64,000 nt of DNA, from the NCBI GenBank assembly GCA_016235265.1, contig JACRLI010000015.1, positions 312,401-376,400 on the forward strand, read 5' to 3'. The DNA comes from Candidatus Eisenbacteria bacterium (lineage in GTDB: Bacteria; Eisenbacteria; RBG-16-71-46; JACRLI01). Both the position numbers and the translations under genes were made by a program. A model generated the notes under the pieces. That model saw only the letters and a program-made list of their open reading frames with translations, was not told the origin of the DNA and did no database searches. Positions within the stretch are counted from its first letter, which is position 1. Every line of letters starts with the position of its first letter. This document shows positions 16,820 through 26,931 of the stretch, piece by piece.

Positions 16820-17914
16820 CTATCCGCCGATGCTGCGGATGTTCGGGCGCATGGAATTGCGCGGATCGTCCCAGCGGAACCCGTGGCCCGCGGGCTTCAG
16901 GAGCACGCCCTTGACCAGGTAGCTCTCGATCTCCTCGTCGGTGGAGCCGCCGCGCACCATGGGCCCCAGTTCCAGCATCTCGGTGCGGAACAGACACAGC
17001 TGCAGGCGGCCGTCCACGCCCAGTCTCACGCGGTCGCAGTTCTCGCAGAACGGCTCGGTGAGCGAGCCGATGAAGCCCACCATGCTGCCGCCGTCCACGC
17101 GCCAGGTCTCGGCCACGTCCGAGCCGCGAGGGTGACCGTTGGACTCCAGGCGGTAGGCCTTGCGCACCGCATCGCGCACCTCGGCGATGGGCAGCACTTT
17201 CTCCGGCGCCCAACCGTGGCCGCACAGCGGCATGAACTCAATGAAGCGCGCCTCCACACGGCCCTCCTTCGCCAGCCCGGCGAAGGCCACCAGTTGCTCC
17301 ATCGGCGTGTCGCGCAGCACCACCGCGTTGAGCTTCACGCGCATGCCCACGGCCACGGCCGCCTCGATGCCCTGCCACACGCGGTCGAACGCGTTCACGC
17401 GCGTCACTTCGTGGAAGCGGTGCTTGTCGAGGCTGTCCAGGCTCACGTTGACGCGGCGGATGCCGGCGTCCCACAGGCCCTGCGCGCGCTCGCCGAGGTA
17501 GTAGCCGTTGGTGGTCAGTGCCAGGTCCCGCAGCCCCGGCGTGCCCTGCAGCCGGGACACCAGGTCCTCGAGGTCGCGCCGCAGCAGCGGTTCGCCGCCG
17601 GTGAGCCGGACCTTGGCGATCCCCAGGCCGCACAGGATCCCCACCAGCCGCGCGATCTCGGCGTTGGTGAGGAAGTGGGCGCGGGGCAGCAGCTCGATCC
17701 CCTCCGGAGGCATGCAGTAGGTGCACCGGAAGTTGCAGCGGTCGGTGACCGAGACGCGCAGCGAGCGGATTTCGCGCCCGAACGAATCGAGGAGCTGGGA
17801 CCTGGGTGTGACGGATTCTTCCAAGTGCGTGACGCTCCCGCCTGGCTGGAACGAACCGGCCCGGGCGCCCAGCGGCGGGCGCGGGGAATCGTGGATTTCG
17901 GGCCGGAGGGCCAT
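16820..17914 (-). CDS. moaA: GTP 3',8-cyclase MoaA (radical SAM)
   Basis: MoaA performs the first step of molybdopterin synthesis. The radical SAM cluster motif CNFRCTYC has C60, C64 and C67. [15 protein letters not shown] is the SAM-binding Gly-Gly-Glu motif. The second 4Fe-4S site is [19 protein letters not shown] in the C-terminal third, and the protein ends in the conserved Gly-Gly. The 364-residue length is about 30 more than typical. The first 40 residues look non-homologous and the ATG at 17914 has no ribosome site, so the true start may be further in. It heads the minus-strand molybdenum operon. Confidence 0.93.
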   Translation of the reverse strand: MALRPEIHDSPRPPLGARAGSFQPGGSVTHLEESVTPRSQLLDSFGREIRSLRVSVTDRCNFRCTYCMPPEGIELLPRAHFLTNAEIARLVGILCGLGIAKVRLTGGEPLLRRDLEDLVSRLQGTPGLRDLALTTNGYYLGERAQGLWDAGIRRVNVSLDSLDKHRFHEVTRVNAFDRVWQGIEAAVAVGMRVKLNAVVLRDTPMEQLVAFAGLAKEGRVEARFIEFMPLCGHGWAPEKVLPIAEVRDAVRKAYRLESNGHPRGSDVAETWRVDGGSMVGFIGSLTEPFCENCDRVRLGVDGRLQLCLFRTEMLELGPMVRGGSTDEEIESYLVKGVLLKPAGHGFRWDDPRNSMRPNIRSIGG

Positions 17915-17926
17915 TGTAACAGAAGA

Positions 17927-17956
17927 GGGCCCCGCGGCGGGGATGCCGCGGGGCCC
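17927..17956 (-). terminator. Strong hairpin with T-rich tail before moaA
   Basis: A perfect 12-base stem (GGGCCCCGCGGC) with a 6-base loop, followed on the minus strand by TCTTCTGTT. It either terminates the upstream secreted-protein transcript or attenuates transcription into moaA. Confidence 0.6.
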
Positions 17957-18016
17957 TCGGAGCCGTTCGGAGGCGGCTGGGGGGACCGCCCCCTTGGGGG
18001 TGAGATCACTCGATCT

Positions 18017-18044
18017 GCAGGTCAGGCATTCATGCCTGACCTGC
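18017..18044 (-). terminator. Palindromic hairpin after the lamin-tail protein
   Basis: Inverted repeat GCAGGTCAGGCAT with its complement, separated by two bases, starting 7 bases past the stop. There is no T tract. Confidence 0.45.
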
Positions 18045-18051
18045 TTGCTGC

Positions 18052-19956
18052 CTATTTCACCAGGACCAGCTTGCGGGTCATGGTGCGGCCCGGAAGCTCG
18101 AGACGGTAGAAGTAGATGCCGTTCGCCTGCATGCCCGCACTGCGGGCGTCGAGCGTCGCGGAGTGCGGGCCGGGCTCCAGCGCGCCATCCAGCATCACGT
18201 GGCGCAGGCGGCCCTGGACGTCGTAGAGCGCCAGCCGCACCGGCACCAGCTTGCCCGACGCGCCCGGAACCGTGAACTCGATGCGGGCCGTCCGGCTGGC
18301 CGGGTTCGGCATCGCCGAGCCCAGGCGGGCCTGGAATTTCGCCCCGTCCTCCACGCCGGTGGTGCCCAGCGCCAGGTCGAAGCGGTTTCTCGGCATCAAC
18401 TGGTAGCCGATGGTGTACGGCGAGTTCGAGTCCACCTGGTTCACGATTCCCCGGAGCGTGTTGATGGTCGTGGAGGTGATGCGCATCCCCGGGATGTCGG
18501 TGGCGGCGTCAATGCGCAGCGACGTGGTGTCATTGCAGGAAGTGATGATCTTGTAGGTCTTGTTGCCGACGAAGGCGGTGTCGGCGCCGGGGACCAGGGT
18601 GACGTTGGCCATGCGGACCAGCTCACCCTCCTCCGACTCGCCGAACGCGCACGGCAGCGTGAGCGGGGCGGGTGCAGAGCCGGAGCCGTTGACCGTGAGC
18701 AGCAGCGTGTCGCACGAGCCCACCGAGGCGATCTCGAGCTTGCCCTGGTACTGCTCGATGGTGCCCTCCACGGTCACGTCGTCGCCCAGCACCGGCTGCA
18801 CCGAGTGCAGGCCGTACTTGAACAGGTCAATGCCGCCGGTGGCGTCCTGGATGTAGAAGTCGGTGTCCGTGGTGCTGAACACACCGTAGGGCACCGTCAC
18901 GTTTCCGCGCACGCGCGCACCGTAGAAGCGGTACATGGCCGCGCCGTTGCCGTCGTTGACGCGCAGGGCGCTCACGCTGACCAGGCCCACGAAGTAGCCC
19001 TGGTTGAAGTCCTGGGTGGTGTCCGGCGTGGCGTTGAAGGCGCGGACGTAGTACTCCACGCGGTCGCCGTCGGTCGGCTGGCCCGGCAGCACGGCAGTGA
19101 AGGTCGAAGTGTCCCCCGAGGTGGCGGAGAGCGTCATGCCGATGCGCGTCTCCGCTCCGCCGTTCACCTTGTAGTACAGGTCGGCGCCGGTGGAGTGCCG
19201 GGCCACCGCGGTGACGGTCGGCGACTCGCTCACCAGCGGGGCGCACGGGCTGCGCATCTCGTAACGGAACTCCGGCGGCGGCGCCGCACACGAGAAGTTG
19301 GGCGCCCCGGGCGTGTCGGTGGTGCCCAGCGGGGTGAACGTACCGATCACCCACGCGCCGGTGTCGCTGCAGCGGTACACGTGGCCGGGGACGTTGGCGC
19401 CGTCCGGGCCGAGCACGGTGGCGGCGTAGATGTGCTCGACACCGCCCGTGCAGTTCGGCGCGACCCCGGTGGACAGGCCCACCGCGTCCTCGATGCTGGT
19501 CCACGGTGTGAGATCGAAGACACCGTCGTCATTGGTGTCGAGGTCCTGGTTGTTGGTGCCGGTGAAGTTCATGACCAGCATGTGGGTCACGTTGTCGGAG
19601 TTCTCGAAGGTGAGCGCCACCGAGCCGTCATAGCCGGTGAGCGCCGGGGTCCCGGCGGTGTTGCGAAGGCACAGCAACCCGTCGGCCTGCAGCGAAAAGG
19701 CGCCGAGGTTCACAACGGACTCGGTGAAGCCGCAACGGGACGTGCCCGAGGACCCGTCGCCGATGACGATATAGTAGTAACCGGCCAGGCTCATCCCCGC
19801 GGGGCCCTTGAGCTCGAAGTACTCGTCGGTGTCCGTGCCGGAGTTGTCCGTACGGATCTCGTTGATCTTCACGGTCTGGGCGCTGGCGGAGGCGGCGGCA
19901 AGCAGGAGTGCTAGCGCGGCCAGCCAGGTGATGCGGCGAAACGTGGCCATGAGCAT
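18052..19956 (-). CDS. Secreted lamin-tail-like protein with FlgD-type C-terminal tail
   Basis: This 634-residue exported protein has a signal peptide ending near ASASA. The mature part begins VKINEIRTDNSGTDTDEYFEL, the opening of lamin-tail domains found in secreted nucleases and adhesins. The middle has an Ig-like stretch, then an OB-like region (TDTDFYIQDATGGIDLFKYG, DDVTVEGTIEQYQGKLEI) as in DUF5689-type or nuclease-associated domains. The last 90 residues are a FlgD/T9SS-like tail (MPNPASRTARIEFTVPG, LYDVQGRLRHVML, GIYFYRLELPG). No nuclease catalytic motif is visible. The ATG at 19956 has AAGGAGG at ideal spacing. Confidence 0.85.
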   Translation of the reverse strand: MLMATFRRITWLAALALLLAAASASAQTVKINEIRTDNSGTDTDEYFELKGPAGMSLAGYYYIVIGDGSSGTSRCGFTESVVNLGAFSLQADGLLCLRNTAGTPALTGYDGSVALTFENSDNVTHMLVMNFTGTNNQDLDTNDDGVFDLTPWTSIEDAVGLSTGVAPNCTGGVEHIYAATVLGPDGANVPGHVYRCSDTGAWVIGTFTPLGTTDTPGAPNFSCAAPPPEFRYEMRSPCAPLVSESPTVTAVARHSTGADLYYKVNGGAETRIGMTLSATSGDTSTFTAVLPGQPTDGDRVEYYVRAFNATPDTTQDFNQGYFVGLVSVSALRVNDGNGAAMYRFYGARVRGNVTVPYGVFSTTDTDFYIQDATGGIDLFKYGLHSVQPVLGDDVTVEGTIEQYQGKLEIASVGSCDTLLLTVNGSGSAPAPLTLPCAFGESEEGELVRMANVTLVPGADTAFVGNKTYKIITSCNDTTSLRIDAATDIPGMRITSTTINTLRGIVNQVDSNSPYTIGYQLMPRNRFDLALGTTGVEDGAKFQARLGSAMPNPASRTARIEFTVPGASGKLVPVRLALYDVQGRLRHVMLDGALEPGPHSATLDARSAGMQANGIYFYRLELPGRTMTRKLVLVK

Positions 19957-19983
19957 GAGGCGGCCCTCCTTTTCCAACTATCT

Positions 19984-19989
19984 ATTATA
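19984..19989 (-). promoter_or_regulatory. -10 box (TATAAT) of the lamin-tail protein gene
   Basis: A perfect TATAAT followed by AGATAG, 28 bases before the ATG. The same box precedes the BNR protein, the other large FlgD-tailed secreted gene in the window. The -35 region is weak. Confidence 0.5.
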
Positions 19990-20056
19990 TGCCATGTGGG
20001 ACCGGGGCGCATCGGCGAAAGCCTGCGGCAGGTGTGGGGTCCGCGGCGCGGGTGGT

Positions 20057-20085
20057 TTGACGCCGGCAGTTAGGGGTGGTAACGT
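20057..20085 (+). promoter_or_regulatory. Promoter of tRNA-Glu
   Basis: TTGACG (20057-20062), a 17-base spacer and TAACGT (20080-20085), ending 43 bases before the tRNA. Confidence 0.65.
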
Positions 20086-20128
20086 ACCCGGCGCCTGCGT
20101 AAGAGTTCCTGCGACAGCACCTTCCGGG

Positions 20129-20202
<74 letters not shown>

Positions 20203-20227
20203 ATCTTGGAGGGCAGCCCCACCGAGA

Positions 20228-20422
20228 TTACCTTGCCCTTCCGTGAACGACCCAACCTCTGGGCTCTCGCACGACCCTGAGTAGGTTGCCTGGGATGATA
20301 GTGTCGCGCTCTCCCAGCACCTCCGTAGATACCTCGATCGTGTCGTTGCTTTTCCAGATCGCGCTCCTGGGCCCCCAGTCACCGGGGCGGAAAGGTCTCA
20401 GAGGGGGCGGATCCAGCGGCAA
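20228..20422 (-). CDS. Possible small hypothetical protein
   Basis: A 64-codon frame with TTG start. Its second half reads like protein (SAIWKSNDTIEVSTEV, DTIIPGNLLRVVREP), but there is no ribosome site and no recognised family. It could be the remnant of a longer islet gene. Low confidence. Confidence 0.25.
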   Translation of the reverse strand: MPLDPPPLRPFRPGDWGPRSAIWKSNDTIEVSTEVLGERDTIIPGNLLRVVREPRGWVVHGRAR

Positions 20423-20580
20423 ATTCAGTGGAGCCTGAATCTAGCCTGCATTATTCGCGACGGGCGAGACTATGGCGTTGCCGCCGTTTCACCAGCCTGA
20501 TTGAAATCCAAGCTCCCTCTCCTGTAAGCTCAAACGGCATCTCCGAGAATCGGGGACCGTGGCCACCTGGGAGCCCTCGC

Positions 20581-21969
<1,389 letters not shown>

Positions 21970-22016
21970 CGCTCCCCACCGGGAGTTTGCCCAGGGGGAG
22001 GTTCTTCGCCCGCCAC

Positions 22017-22235
22017 TCAAGCAACAGACCTCCAAGTCAGGGCGAGCCGCTTCTGGCTCGAAGCACAATCACGCAGGTAGAGATTGATCAGCGTCTGGTA
22101 GGGAATCCCCAATTCCCCGGCCAACTCTTTAAAATACTTGATCGTGTGCTGGTCAAGACGAATCGTCACCTGACGCTTCAGGCGGGCCGCGTAAGGGTTC
22201 CGGCGACTCTTCGAAAAATCATATTCCTTTCTCAT
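22017..22235 (-). CDS. brnA: BrnA-like ribbon-helix-helix antitoxin
   Basis: A 72-residue antitoxin-repressor partner of BrnT. It contains VTIRLDQHTIKYFKELAGELG followed by PYQTLINLYLRDC, the ribbon-helix-helix pattern of BrnA/CopG proteins, with a basic N-terminus. Its ATG overlaps the brnT stop by four bases (ATGA), so toxin and antitoxin are translated together, toxin first, as is usual for BrnTA. It is expected to bind BrnT and repress the operon by binding the palindromes at 22531-22554. Confidence 0.85.
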   Translation of the reverse strand: MRKEYDFSKSRRNPYAARLKRQVTIRLDQHTIKYFKELAGELGIPYQTLINLYLRDCASSQKRLALTWRSVA

Positions 22236-22528
22236 CTGTGCCACCTTCGGTTATAGAGGTCGGATTCTCGTCTGGTCGCCTTGCGGGCCGAGATGATCCG
22301 GATGACGACGTCGGCCCTCCGGTAACAGTGGGCTACGACGAGGGTTCGCAGCTTCACGCTCAGGCCCAAGAGCAGGAAGCGGTCCTCGCCGGCCGAGTGC
22401 TCCGGGTCGCCGATCATTCCGGCGAACTCATCGGAGAAGACGGTCTCGGCTTCGTCGAACGAGATGCCGTGCTTTCGTCGGTTCTCGGCCGCCTTGTGCG
22501 GATCCCACTCGAACCTCAGCTTCGACAT
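22232..22528 (-). CDS. brnT: BrnT-like ribonuclease toxin
   Basis: BrnT toxins are RelE-fold RNases that arrest translation. This 98-residue protein has the family opening FEWDPHKAAENRRKHGISF, then a DEAETVF segment and a core ending VIRIISARKATRRESDLYN, which carries the typical ISARKA motif. The ATG at 22528 matches the family N-terminus. It has no ribosome site, and the -10 box lies only 6 bases upstream, implying a leaderless transcript. The gene pair lies in a tRNA-Glu islet. Confidence 0.88.
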   Translation of the reverse strand: MSKLRFEWDPHKAAENRRKHGISFDEAETVFSDEFAGMIGDPEHSAGEDRFLLLGLSVKLRTLVVAHCYRRADVVIRIISARKATRRESDLYNRRWHR

Positions 22529-22563
22529 GATTACAATGTAACTACATCGTAGTTCAAAGTCAA
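22529..22563 (-). promoter_or_regulatory. brnTA promoter with two palindromic operators
   Basis: On the minus strand TTGACT, 17 bases, TACATT, then 6 bases to the ATG. Two palindromes overlap it: TTACAATGTAA (22531-22541) and AACTACATCGTAGTT (22540-22554). They are probable BrnA operators. Confidence 0.65.
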
Positions 22564-22834
22564 GGCCTTCCGCGCAGGGGCGCGACACGGGGCTGACTTG
22601 CTCTCAGGCCGGTCGGTCTCGAGCCGGACGGTAGTCCGATCTGCGTCACACAGTTCGGAGTCCGAATCGCCGGAGCGTCGCGCAGCCTGCCCCCCGCTGT
22701 CCCCCAGTTGTCCCCGAACTGCCGTCCCTCTTGGTTCACTACCGTCCACCATCGTCGCCTGAGGGCTCCGGTAATCTGTTGGAAACACTCGTTTGGCCGA
22801 CAGTTGCCGACGATGGTTCGGCGGCAGCCTCCGC

Positions 22835-22855
22835 TTCGAATCCCGTTGGGGACGC
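22835..22855 (+). repeat. att core, copy 2
   Basis: An exact 21-base repeat of the tRNA-Glu 3' end, without a tRNA body upstream. It marks the far end of islet 1 and the near end of islet 2. Confidence 0.85.
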
Positions 22856-22977
22856 CACAGCCTGCCCATGCGCACCAACAACTTGCGCGCGGATCGGGCT
22901 CCCAATTGTCCCTGAATTGTGCTGGAAGCCCGTTGGGCTGTACTCACGCATGAGGTTCGCCTGCACGTCGGCCGCCT

Positions 22978-24657
22978 TCACCTCGGCATGCAGCAACTCT
23001 TGTAGCGCCGTCCCCTGCCACACGGGCACGGGGTGTCAGGCGGCGGGGCTGGATGCTCCGGCGTCGGCTGCCAGCGCACGCGACCGGGACGCGGTCCGCT
23101 CGCGTGGGCATCTTGAACATGACCGGATCCTCCTGCCGGTGCGGATTTCTCGCGCCTGCGCCGCCCCGCATCCAGGTGCTGATTGTGCTTCTCCATGAAC
23201 TCCGTGACGGCAGCTTGGTCACTGAAGTCCACGCCCGCGGCGTGCATCTCCATGACGAACGACTTGGCGGGTCCGAAGTTCTCGGGGTTGCCCGCCACCT
23301 CAAGGAACTCCTCCCGCACTCGCTCCAACCGGTCCTTGAGCCGCGCGACCGTCGCAGCCGGTTCCAGGCCCTCCGCGCCGAGCCACTCGAAGTAGCGATG
23401 TAGGATCTCCGGCGTGCGCCCGATGGTGCGGGCGTCTGCGCTCACCTTGCGGGGATAGTGCTCGATCAGAAACCAGTCCATGTATCGCGGGGTGAGTGCG
23501 CTCCAGGGGCCACCGGTGTAGTCCACCTTGGTCCGATGCAGGGTCTCGCACACGAAGCCCGCATCGTCGCGCCAGTCCTTCGCCATGTTCGCGACAGCCC
23601 GCGAGCTCAAGAACTTCCGGACCTGGCTGGTCGCGCACTCCATCATCCGCTCGTAGTCCCGTTCGGAGGGAGGATCCACCCCCAGCATCTCGGCGCTCGC
23701 GTCGGGATGGGGGAACCGGATGGTGACCTCCACCGGCTCGGGCACCTCGACAGTCAGAATCTCGGCCGCGGGGCGGGGATCCGATCCGCCCAATTCTTGT
23801 CGGTGTCGCGAGAAGAGCGTCGCGACCCCGCACGCAGCAGCGGTCGCCAGCTGCATGTCGCGGGTCGTGAGCGGGCGCACATCGCCGGTGCGCTCTGCCG
23901 CCCACACCACGGGATAGGCCCGGGGCCCAGCCACCGGCCAGCTGTGCGCGGCCACTTCGCGCCGCATGCTGTCCGGGACATCGGCCCCCCGCTCGAAGGC
24001 TAGCGACAGCAATTCAACGCCGATGTCCATTCGGCCCACCGACGCCGCAGCGCTGCCGGGCTCCCGGCTGCCGAACTCGTCGTAGTCGTCGAAGGAATCG
24101 AACACCAGCACACCGAAGTTCTGCTTCATCGCCCCAATCACGGAGAGGCAGGCGTTCGCCACGCCGAGCGCGGGCACGTCCATCGCAAGCACGTCCGAGT
24201 CGGCGAGCTTTCGCCAGGGGGCCAGCCGGTGAAGGGTGGCGGCTTCCCGGAACATGCAGGCAACCACCCCGTGTGGGATGCGACGGTTCTCCAGGTAGGA
24301 ATGCGGGTGCCCCGCACCCCCGATCTTCTCCCCCATCAGCTCAACGATGGCGGCGAGCTCGGGGGTTGGACCGATCTCGATCCGGATCCCGGCCGGGAGC
24401 GCAGCGCGGATCGCGTCAGCAGACGCGGAATCCGGCACGCGCACCACCGATGGACGCGGGTTCGCCTTCATCGCCAGCGCCTCCCCCAGGCGTTCCGCCA
24501 GCACTGCGGAGGGGACCCCGGGCTCAACCACGTCGGCAGCCAGCACCTGGTCATGTGAGAGGTCCAGCCACAGGACGAGATCGGGGCGGCATGGCGTCGG
24601 CTCATCCACGAGGAACGGGGAGGGAATCCGGCCACCGATCCAGATGATGGGTTTCAA
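22978..24657 (-). CDS. Large SEC-C protein, islet cargo
   Basis: A 559-residue protein of unknown function. The C-terminus is a SEC-C zinc motif (CPCGRGRRYKSCC, about 544-556) after a Pro-rich linker. The N-terminal 110 residues (PDLVLWLDLSHDQVLAADVV, then repeated PSVVRVPDS and IGPTPELAAIVELM units) resemble the domain I remember as DUF6930, often joined to SEC-C; this is recollection. The start is TTG at 24657 with GGAGG 10 bases upstream. It lies 94 bases downstream of the AlbA-type gene on the same strand, so the two may form one system. Confidence 0.78.
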   Translation of the reverse strand: MKPIIWIGGRIPSPFLVDEPTPCRPDLVLWLDLSHDQVLAADVVEPGVPSAVLAERLGEALAMKANPRPSVVRVPDSASADAIRAALPAGIRIEIGPTPELAAIVELMGEKIGGAGHPHSYLENRRIPHGVVACMFREAATLHRLAPWRKLADSDVLAMDVPALGVANACLSVIGAMKQNFGVLVFDSFDDYDEFGSREPGSAAASVGRMDIGVELLSLAFERGADVPDSMRREVAAHSWPVAGPRAYPVVWAAERTGDVRPLTTRDMQLATAAACGVATLFSRHRQELGGSDPRPAAEILTVEVPEPVEVTIRFPHPDASAEMLGVDPPSERDYERMMECATSQVRKFLSSRAVANMAKDWRDDAGFVCETLHRTKVDYTGGPWSALTPRYMDWFLIEHYPRKVSADARTIGRTPEILHRYFEWLGAEGLEPAATVARLKDRLERVREEFLEVAGNPENFGPAKSFVMEMHAAGVDFSDQAAVTEFMEKHNQHLDAGRRRREKSAPAGGSGHVQDAHASGPRPGRVRWQPTPEHPAPPPDTPCPCGRGRRYKSCCMPR

Positions 24658-24751
24658 CGTCGGGTCCTCCAGGTTGGTTCGCTTCCTGCTGCGTCTCTGA
24701 GCCCACCGATCGGCCGCAATCGCGACCGACTTCGTCCAAGTGGAACGCCGG

Positions 24752-26104
24752 CTACTCCGCCAGGAGGTACCGCCTTCTCGGATCCTGTGGTCCGGTGCCC
24801 AACTCGCGGACGAGGCCCAGGCCCGCGAGCCGAGCGAGCCGTGTGCGTGTGGCCCGCGGGGTGAGCCCGATGGCTCTGGCGATCTCGCTCGTCAGCGACG
24901 CCTTCCCGCCACGGAGGCAGGCAAGTATGCCTTCGTCGGTCTTGTCCAGGACCGGATGCCCGCTGCGGGTTGTCTCGATCGTGACCCGGAAGCGCGTGGC
25001 GATCTCCTCGAATTTCGGTGGTGCGAGTCCCGCGTCGCGGCAGGCGGCGCTCATCCGCTGGATGCCACTGCCCCACTGTTCGACCAGCCCGAGGATGTGG
25101 AACACCCGTCCGATCACCCGGTTACGGAGCTTGGAGACGCCACGGGGGAGATCCTCGACCGTGAGGCCAAATGGCAGGAGACCGGGATTCTCGACCTCGA
25201 GGCGATCTTCGAAGAATGAGATGCGCAATGGAGCGCCGCGCTGCGCATAGTCGGCGTGTGCGACGGCATTGATCATCGCCTCGCGCACGGCCACGGGCGG
25301 CAGCGTCCAACGCTCCCTTCGGCGCGTGTGACCGATCTCCGCTCCACGCAGGGTGTGCTTGTCGACGAAAGCGATCGCCTCCTCAATGGCTTGCACGGGC
25401 TGCGAGCGGATCTCGGCTCGGTCGACGATGTGGCTCTTGTCCCTCCCTGCGAACCGTCCGACCTGGATCCATGCGTCCGGGAAGTGCCTCTCGCGATCCC
25501 TCCCGAAGAGGAGCATCCCGCCGACAGTCGGCACCTTGCGGCCCTGGTGAATGGTCACCAGGCGCAGGGTTTCCAGATCCCGCCGCACGAGCGCGCGCAC
25601 TGGGGCGAGCGACTCGGAAGCAGCTCGGAAGTCGAGTGCTTCCGAGTCGAGGCCGGGCATTGGCTGCTCGTCGAATCCCGTGCCCTGGGCGAAGCGGCGC
25701 AACTCGCCGATCAGTTCGGGATCGGCTCGCCTGTTCGTGGAACCTACCCTCACGTAGACGCCATTGGCAGTCCCCTCCCGCTTCAGGTAGTGCGGCCGGC
25801 TCGGGCTCGGGTGAACTTGCAGGGCCAGGACTTGCGTATGGCGCCAGGGCAGGATCTCGATTTCGGGCAGGAGCTGGGGAACGATCGAGTCACTCATCAG
25901 GTTCGCGAGCCGCTCCTCCAGCTCGAGTGGTTCGCGGACGCCCCGGACGTGCCGGCTCCGGTCCTCGACACCCAGAAGCAGGATGCCTCCCGCGGTGTTG
26001 GCGAAGGCGATGATCGTCTTCAGGGCGCCCTCAGGCGCGGAGAGTTGGCGCTTGAACTCGAGGGTCTTCCCCTCGGGGCGCCTGAGGATTTCGAGCAGGT
26101 CCAT
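24752..26104 (-). CDS. Schlafen AlbA_2 / ATP-binding winged-helix protein
   Basis: This 450-residue protein has three parts. An N-terminal Schlafen AlbA_2 domain includes GKTLEFKRQLS near residue 12 and FANTAGGILLLGVED. A GHKL/HATPase_c_4-type region includes PPVAVREAMINAVAHADY near residue 277 and LPFGLTVEDLPRG. The C-terminal winged helix is ASLTSEIARAIGLTPRATRTRLARL. Such proteins are common in genomic islands as regulators or defence components; the exact role here is unknown. The upstream promoter ends 9 bases before the ATG and overlaps repeated ACTCGGAAG sites, suggesting autoregulation. Confidence 0.82.
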   Translation of the reverse strand: MDLLEILRRPEGKTLEFKRQLSAPEGALKTIIAFANTAGGILLLGVEDRSRHVRGVREPLELEERLANLMSDSIVPQLLPEIEILPWRHTQVLALQVHPSPSRPHYLKREGTANGVYVRVGSTNRRADPELIGELRRFAQGTGFDEQPMPGLDSEALDFRAASESLAPVRALVRRDLETLRLVTIHQGRKVPTVGGMLLFGRDRERHFPDAWIQVGRFAGRDKSHIVDRAEIRSQPVQAIEEAIAFVDKHTLRGAEIGHTRRRERWTLPPVAVREAMINAVAHADYAQRGAPLRISFFEDRLEVENPGLLPFGLTVEDLPRGVSKLRNRVIGRVFHILGLVEQWGSGIQRMSAACRDAGLAPPKFEEIATRFRVTIETTRSGHPVLDKTDEGILACLRGGKASLTSEIARAIGLTPRATRTRLARLAGLGLVRELGTGPQDPRRRYLLAE

Positions 26105-26153
26105 ATACTCGGAAGTCTACTCAGAAGCCTGGACGACCGTCAAGCTTCCGAGT
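26105..26153 (-). promoter_or_regulatory. Promoter/operator of the AlbA-type gene
   Basis: On the minus strand TTGACG (26143-26138), 18 bases, TAGACT (26119-26114), then 9 bases to ATG. Two 12-base direct repeats, ACTCGGAAGTCT and ACTCAGAAGCCT (26107-26130), plus an inverted copy CTTCCGAGT (26145-26153), cover it. Confidence 0.55.
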
Positions 26154-26339
26154 TCGACGCAGGCGGGGCGGGGAAGACCCCGGTCAGCATCGGCCCGTGC
26201 CTGTCCCCGAATTGTCCCCGAACTGTCCGTCTTCATCGTCGCCTATCGTCTGTCATCGTCCTGTGGCTGTCCCCGTAGGTCGTTGGAAATGGCCATTTCG
26301 TCGACTTTTGTGGACGATGGTTCGCTCTGGTCCGGCACC

Positions 26340-26360
26340 TCGAATCCCGTTGGGGACGCC
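26340..26360 (+). repeat. att core, copy 3
   Basis: TCGAATCCCGTTGGGGAC followed by GCC, identical to the 3' part of tRNA-Glu and to copy 2. It marks the far end of islet 2. Confidence 0.85.
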
Positions 26361-26370
26361 AAGACCCGCC

Positions 26371-26931
26371 CTACCTCCCCCGGGCTCTTCTTCGCTTCCG
26401 CCGCCTCACTTCTGCCTGAAACTCGCCGAACTTGGCCGCGTGCCCCTCCCCCTCGCTCCACGCGCGGATCCTGGACATCCCGACACGGGACGCGAGGGCA
26501 ATCAGGACCCCCGTCTCGAGGCTCTGCCGGTCATTCCAGTGGTAGTAGTCAGCCAGCCGGTCCCTGCACGAGTCCGTCGGCGAGAGCATGAGCATGTGCA
26601 TGGTGGCGCCCCCGGAACTCACTGGTCGAATCTCGTAATCCGCGCCTATCGCCAGCGGACCCCTCGGAAACTCGACTGTGAACGGAACCCGATCATGGAC
26701 ATATTGGCTTCCTTTCCTTCGAAAACCGACTTCCGCCATTGCGGCATCCAGCGCATCCTGCCTTATGGATCCGCTCAGGATGAAGTCGATGTCGAGGGAG
26801 CTGTACGCACCCCTGGTGTGAACGCAGGCACAGGCCCCGCCCGTGAGCACCGCATGGATGCCCCGCCGCCGGAGGGTATTGCCAACGTGCAGGGCGACGG
26901 TGCTTAGTGTGGAGTTCTTATCCAGCTTCAC
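26371..26931 (-). CDS. Nucleotidyltransferase-fold protein paired with a winged-helix protein
   Basis: A 186-residue protein with a minimal nucleotidyltransferase signature: a Gly-Gly loop (VLTGGACACVHT) followed by the acidic D-x-D (SSLDIDFIL). It then has a C-terminal helical part (DRLADYYHWNDRQSLETGV) and a very basic end. This architecture is that of AbiEii/MNT-like toxin or antitoxin enzymes that adenylylate or nucleotidylate targets. The GTG start overlaps the stop of the upstream winged-helix gene by 4 bases, giving a two-gene unit. A defence or toxin-antitoxin role is inference from architecture and island context. Confidence 0.75.
   Translation of the reverse strand: MKLDKNSTLSTVALHVGNTLRRRGIHAVLTGGACACVHTRGAYSSLDIDFILSGSIRQDALDAAMAEVGFRRKGSQYVHDRVPFTVEFPRGPLAIGADYEIRPVSSGGATMHMLMLSPTDSCRDRLADYYHWNDRQSLETGVLIALASRVGMSRIRAWSEGEGHAAKFGEFQAEVRRRKRRRARGR

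Larger units (their letters stand above)
22856..26360. mobile_element. Integrative islet 2 in tandem (no integrase)
   Basis: A segment bounded by att copies 2 and 3. Cargo is an AlbA/Schlafen-type ATP-binding protein and a second SEC-C protein. No recombinase gene is visible. Confidence 0.6.

Noticed and set aside
17915..18050. Molybdenum cofactor riboswitch upstream of moaA
   Set aside because: Only simple hairpins are visible; I cannot recognise the multi-helix Moco RNA fold in this short stretch.
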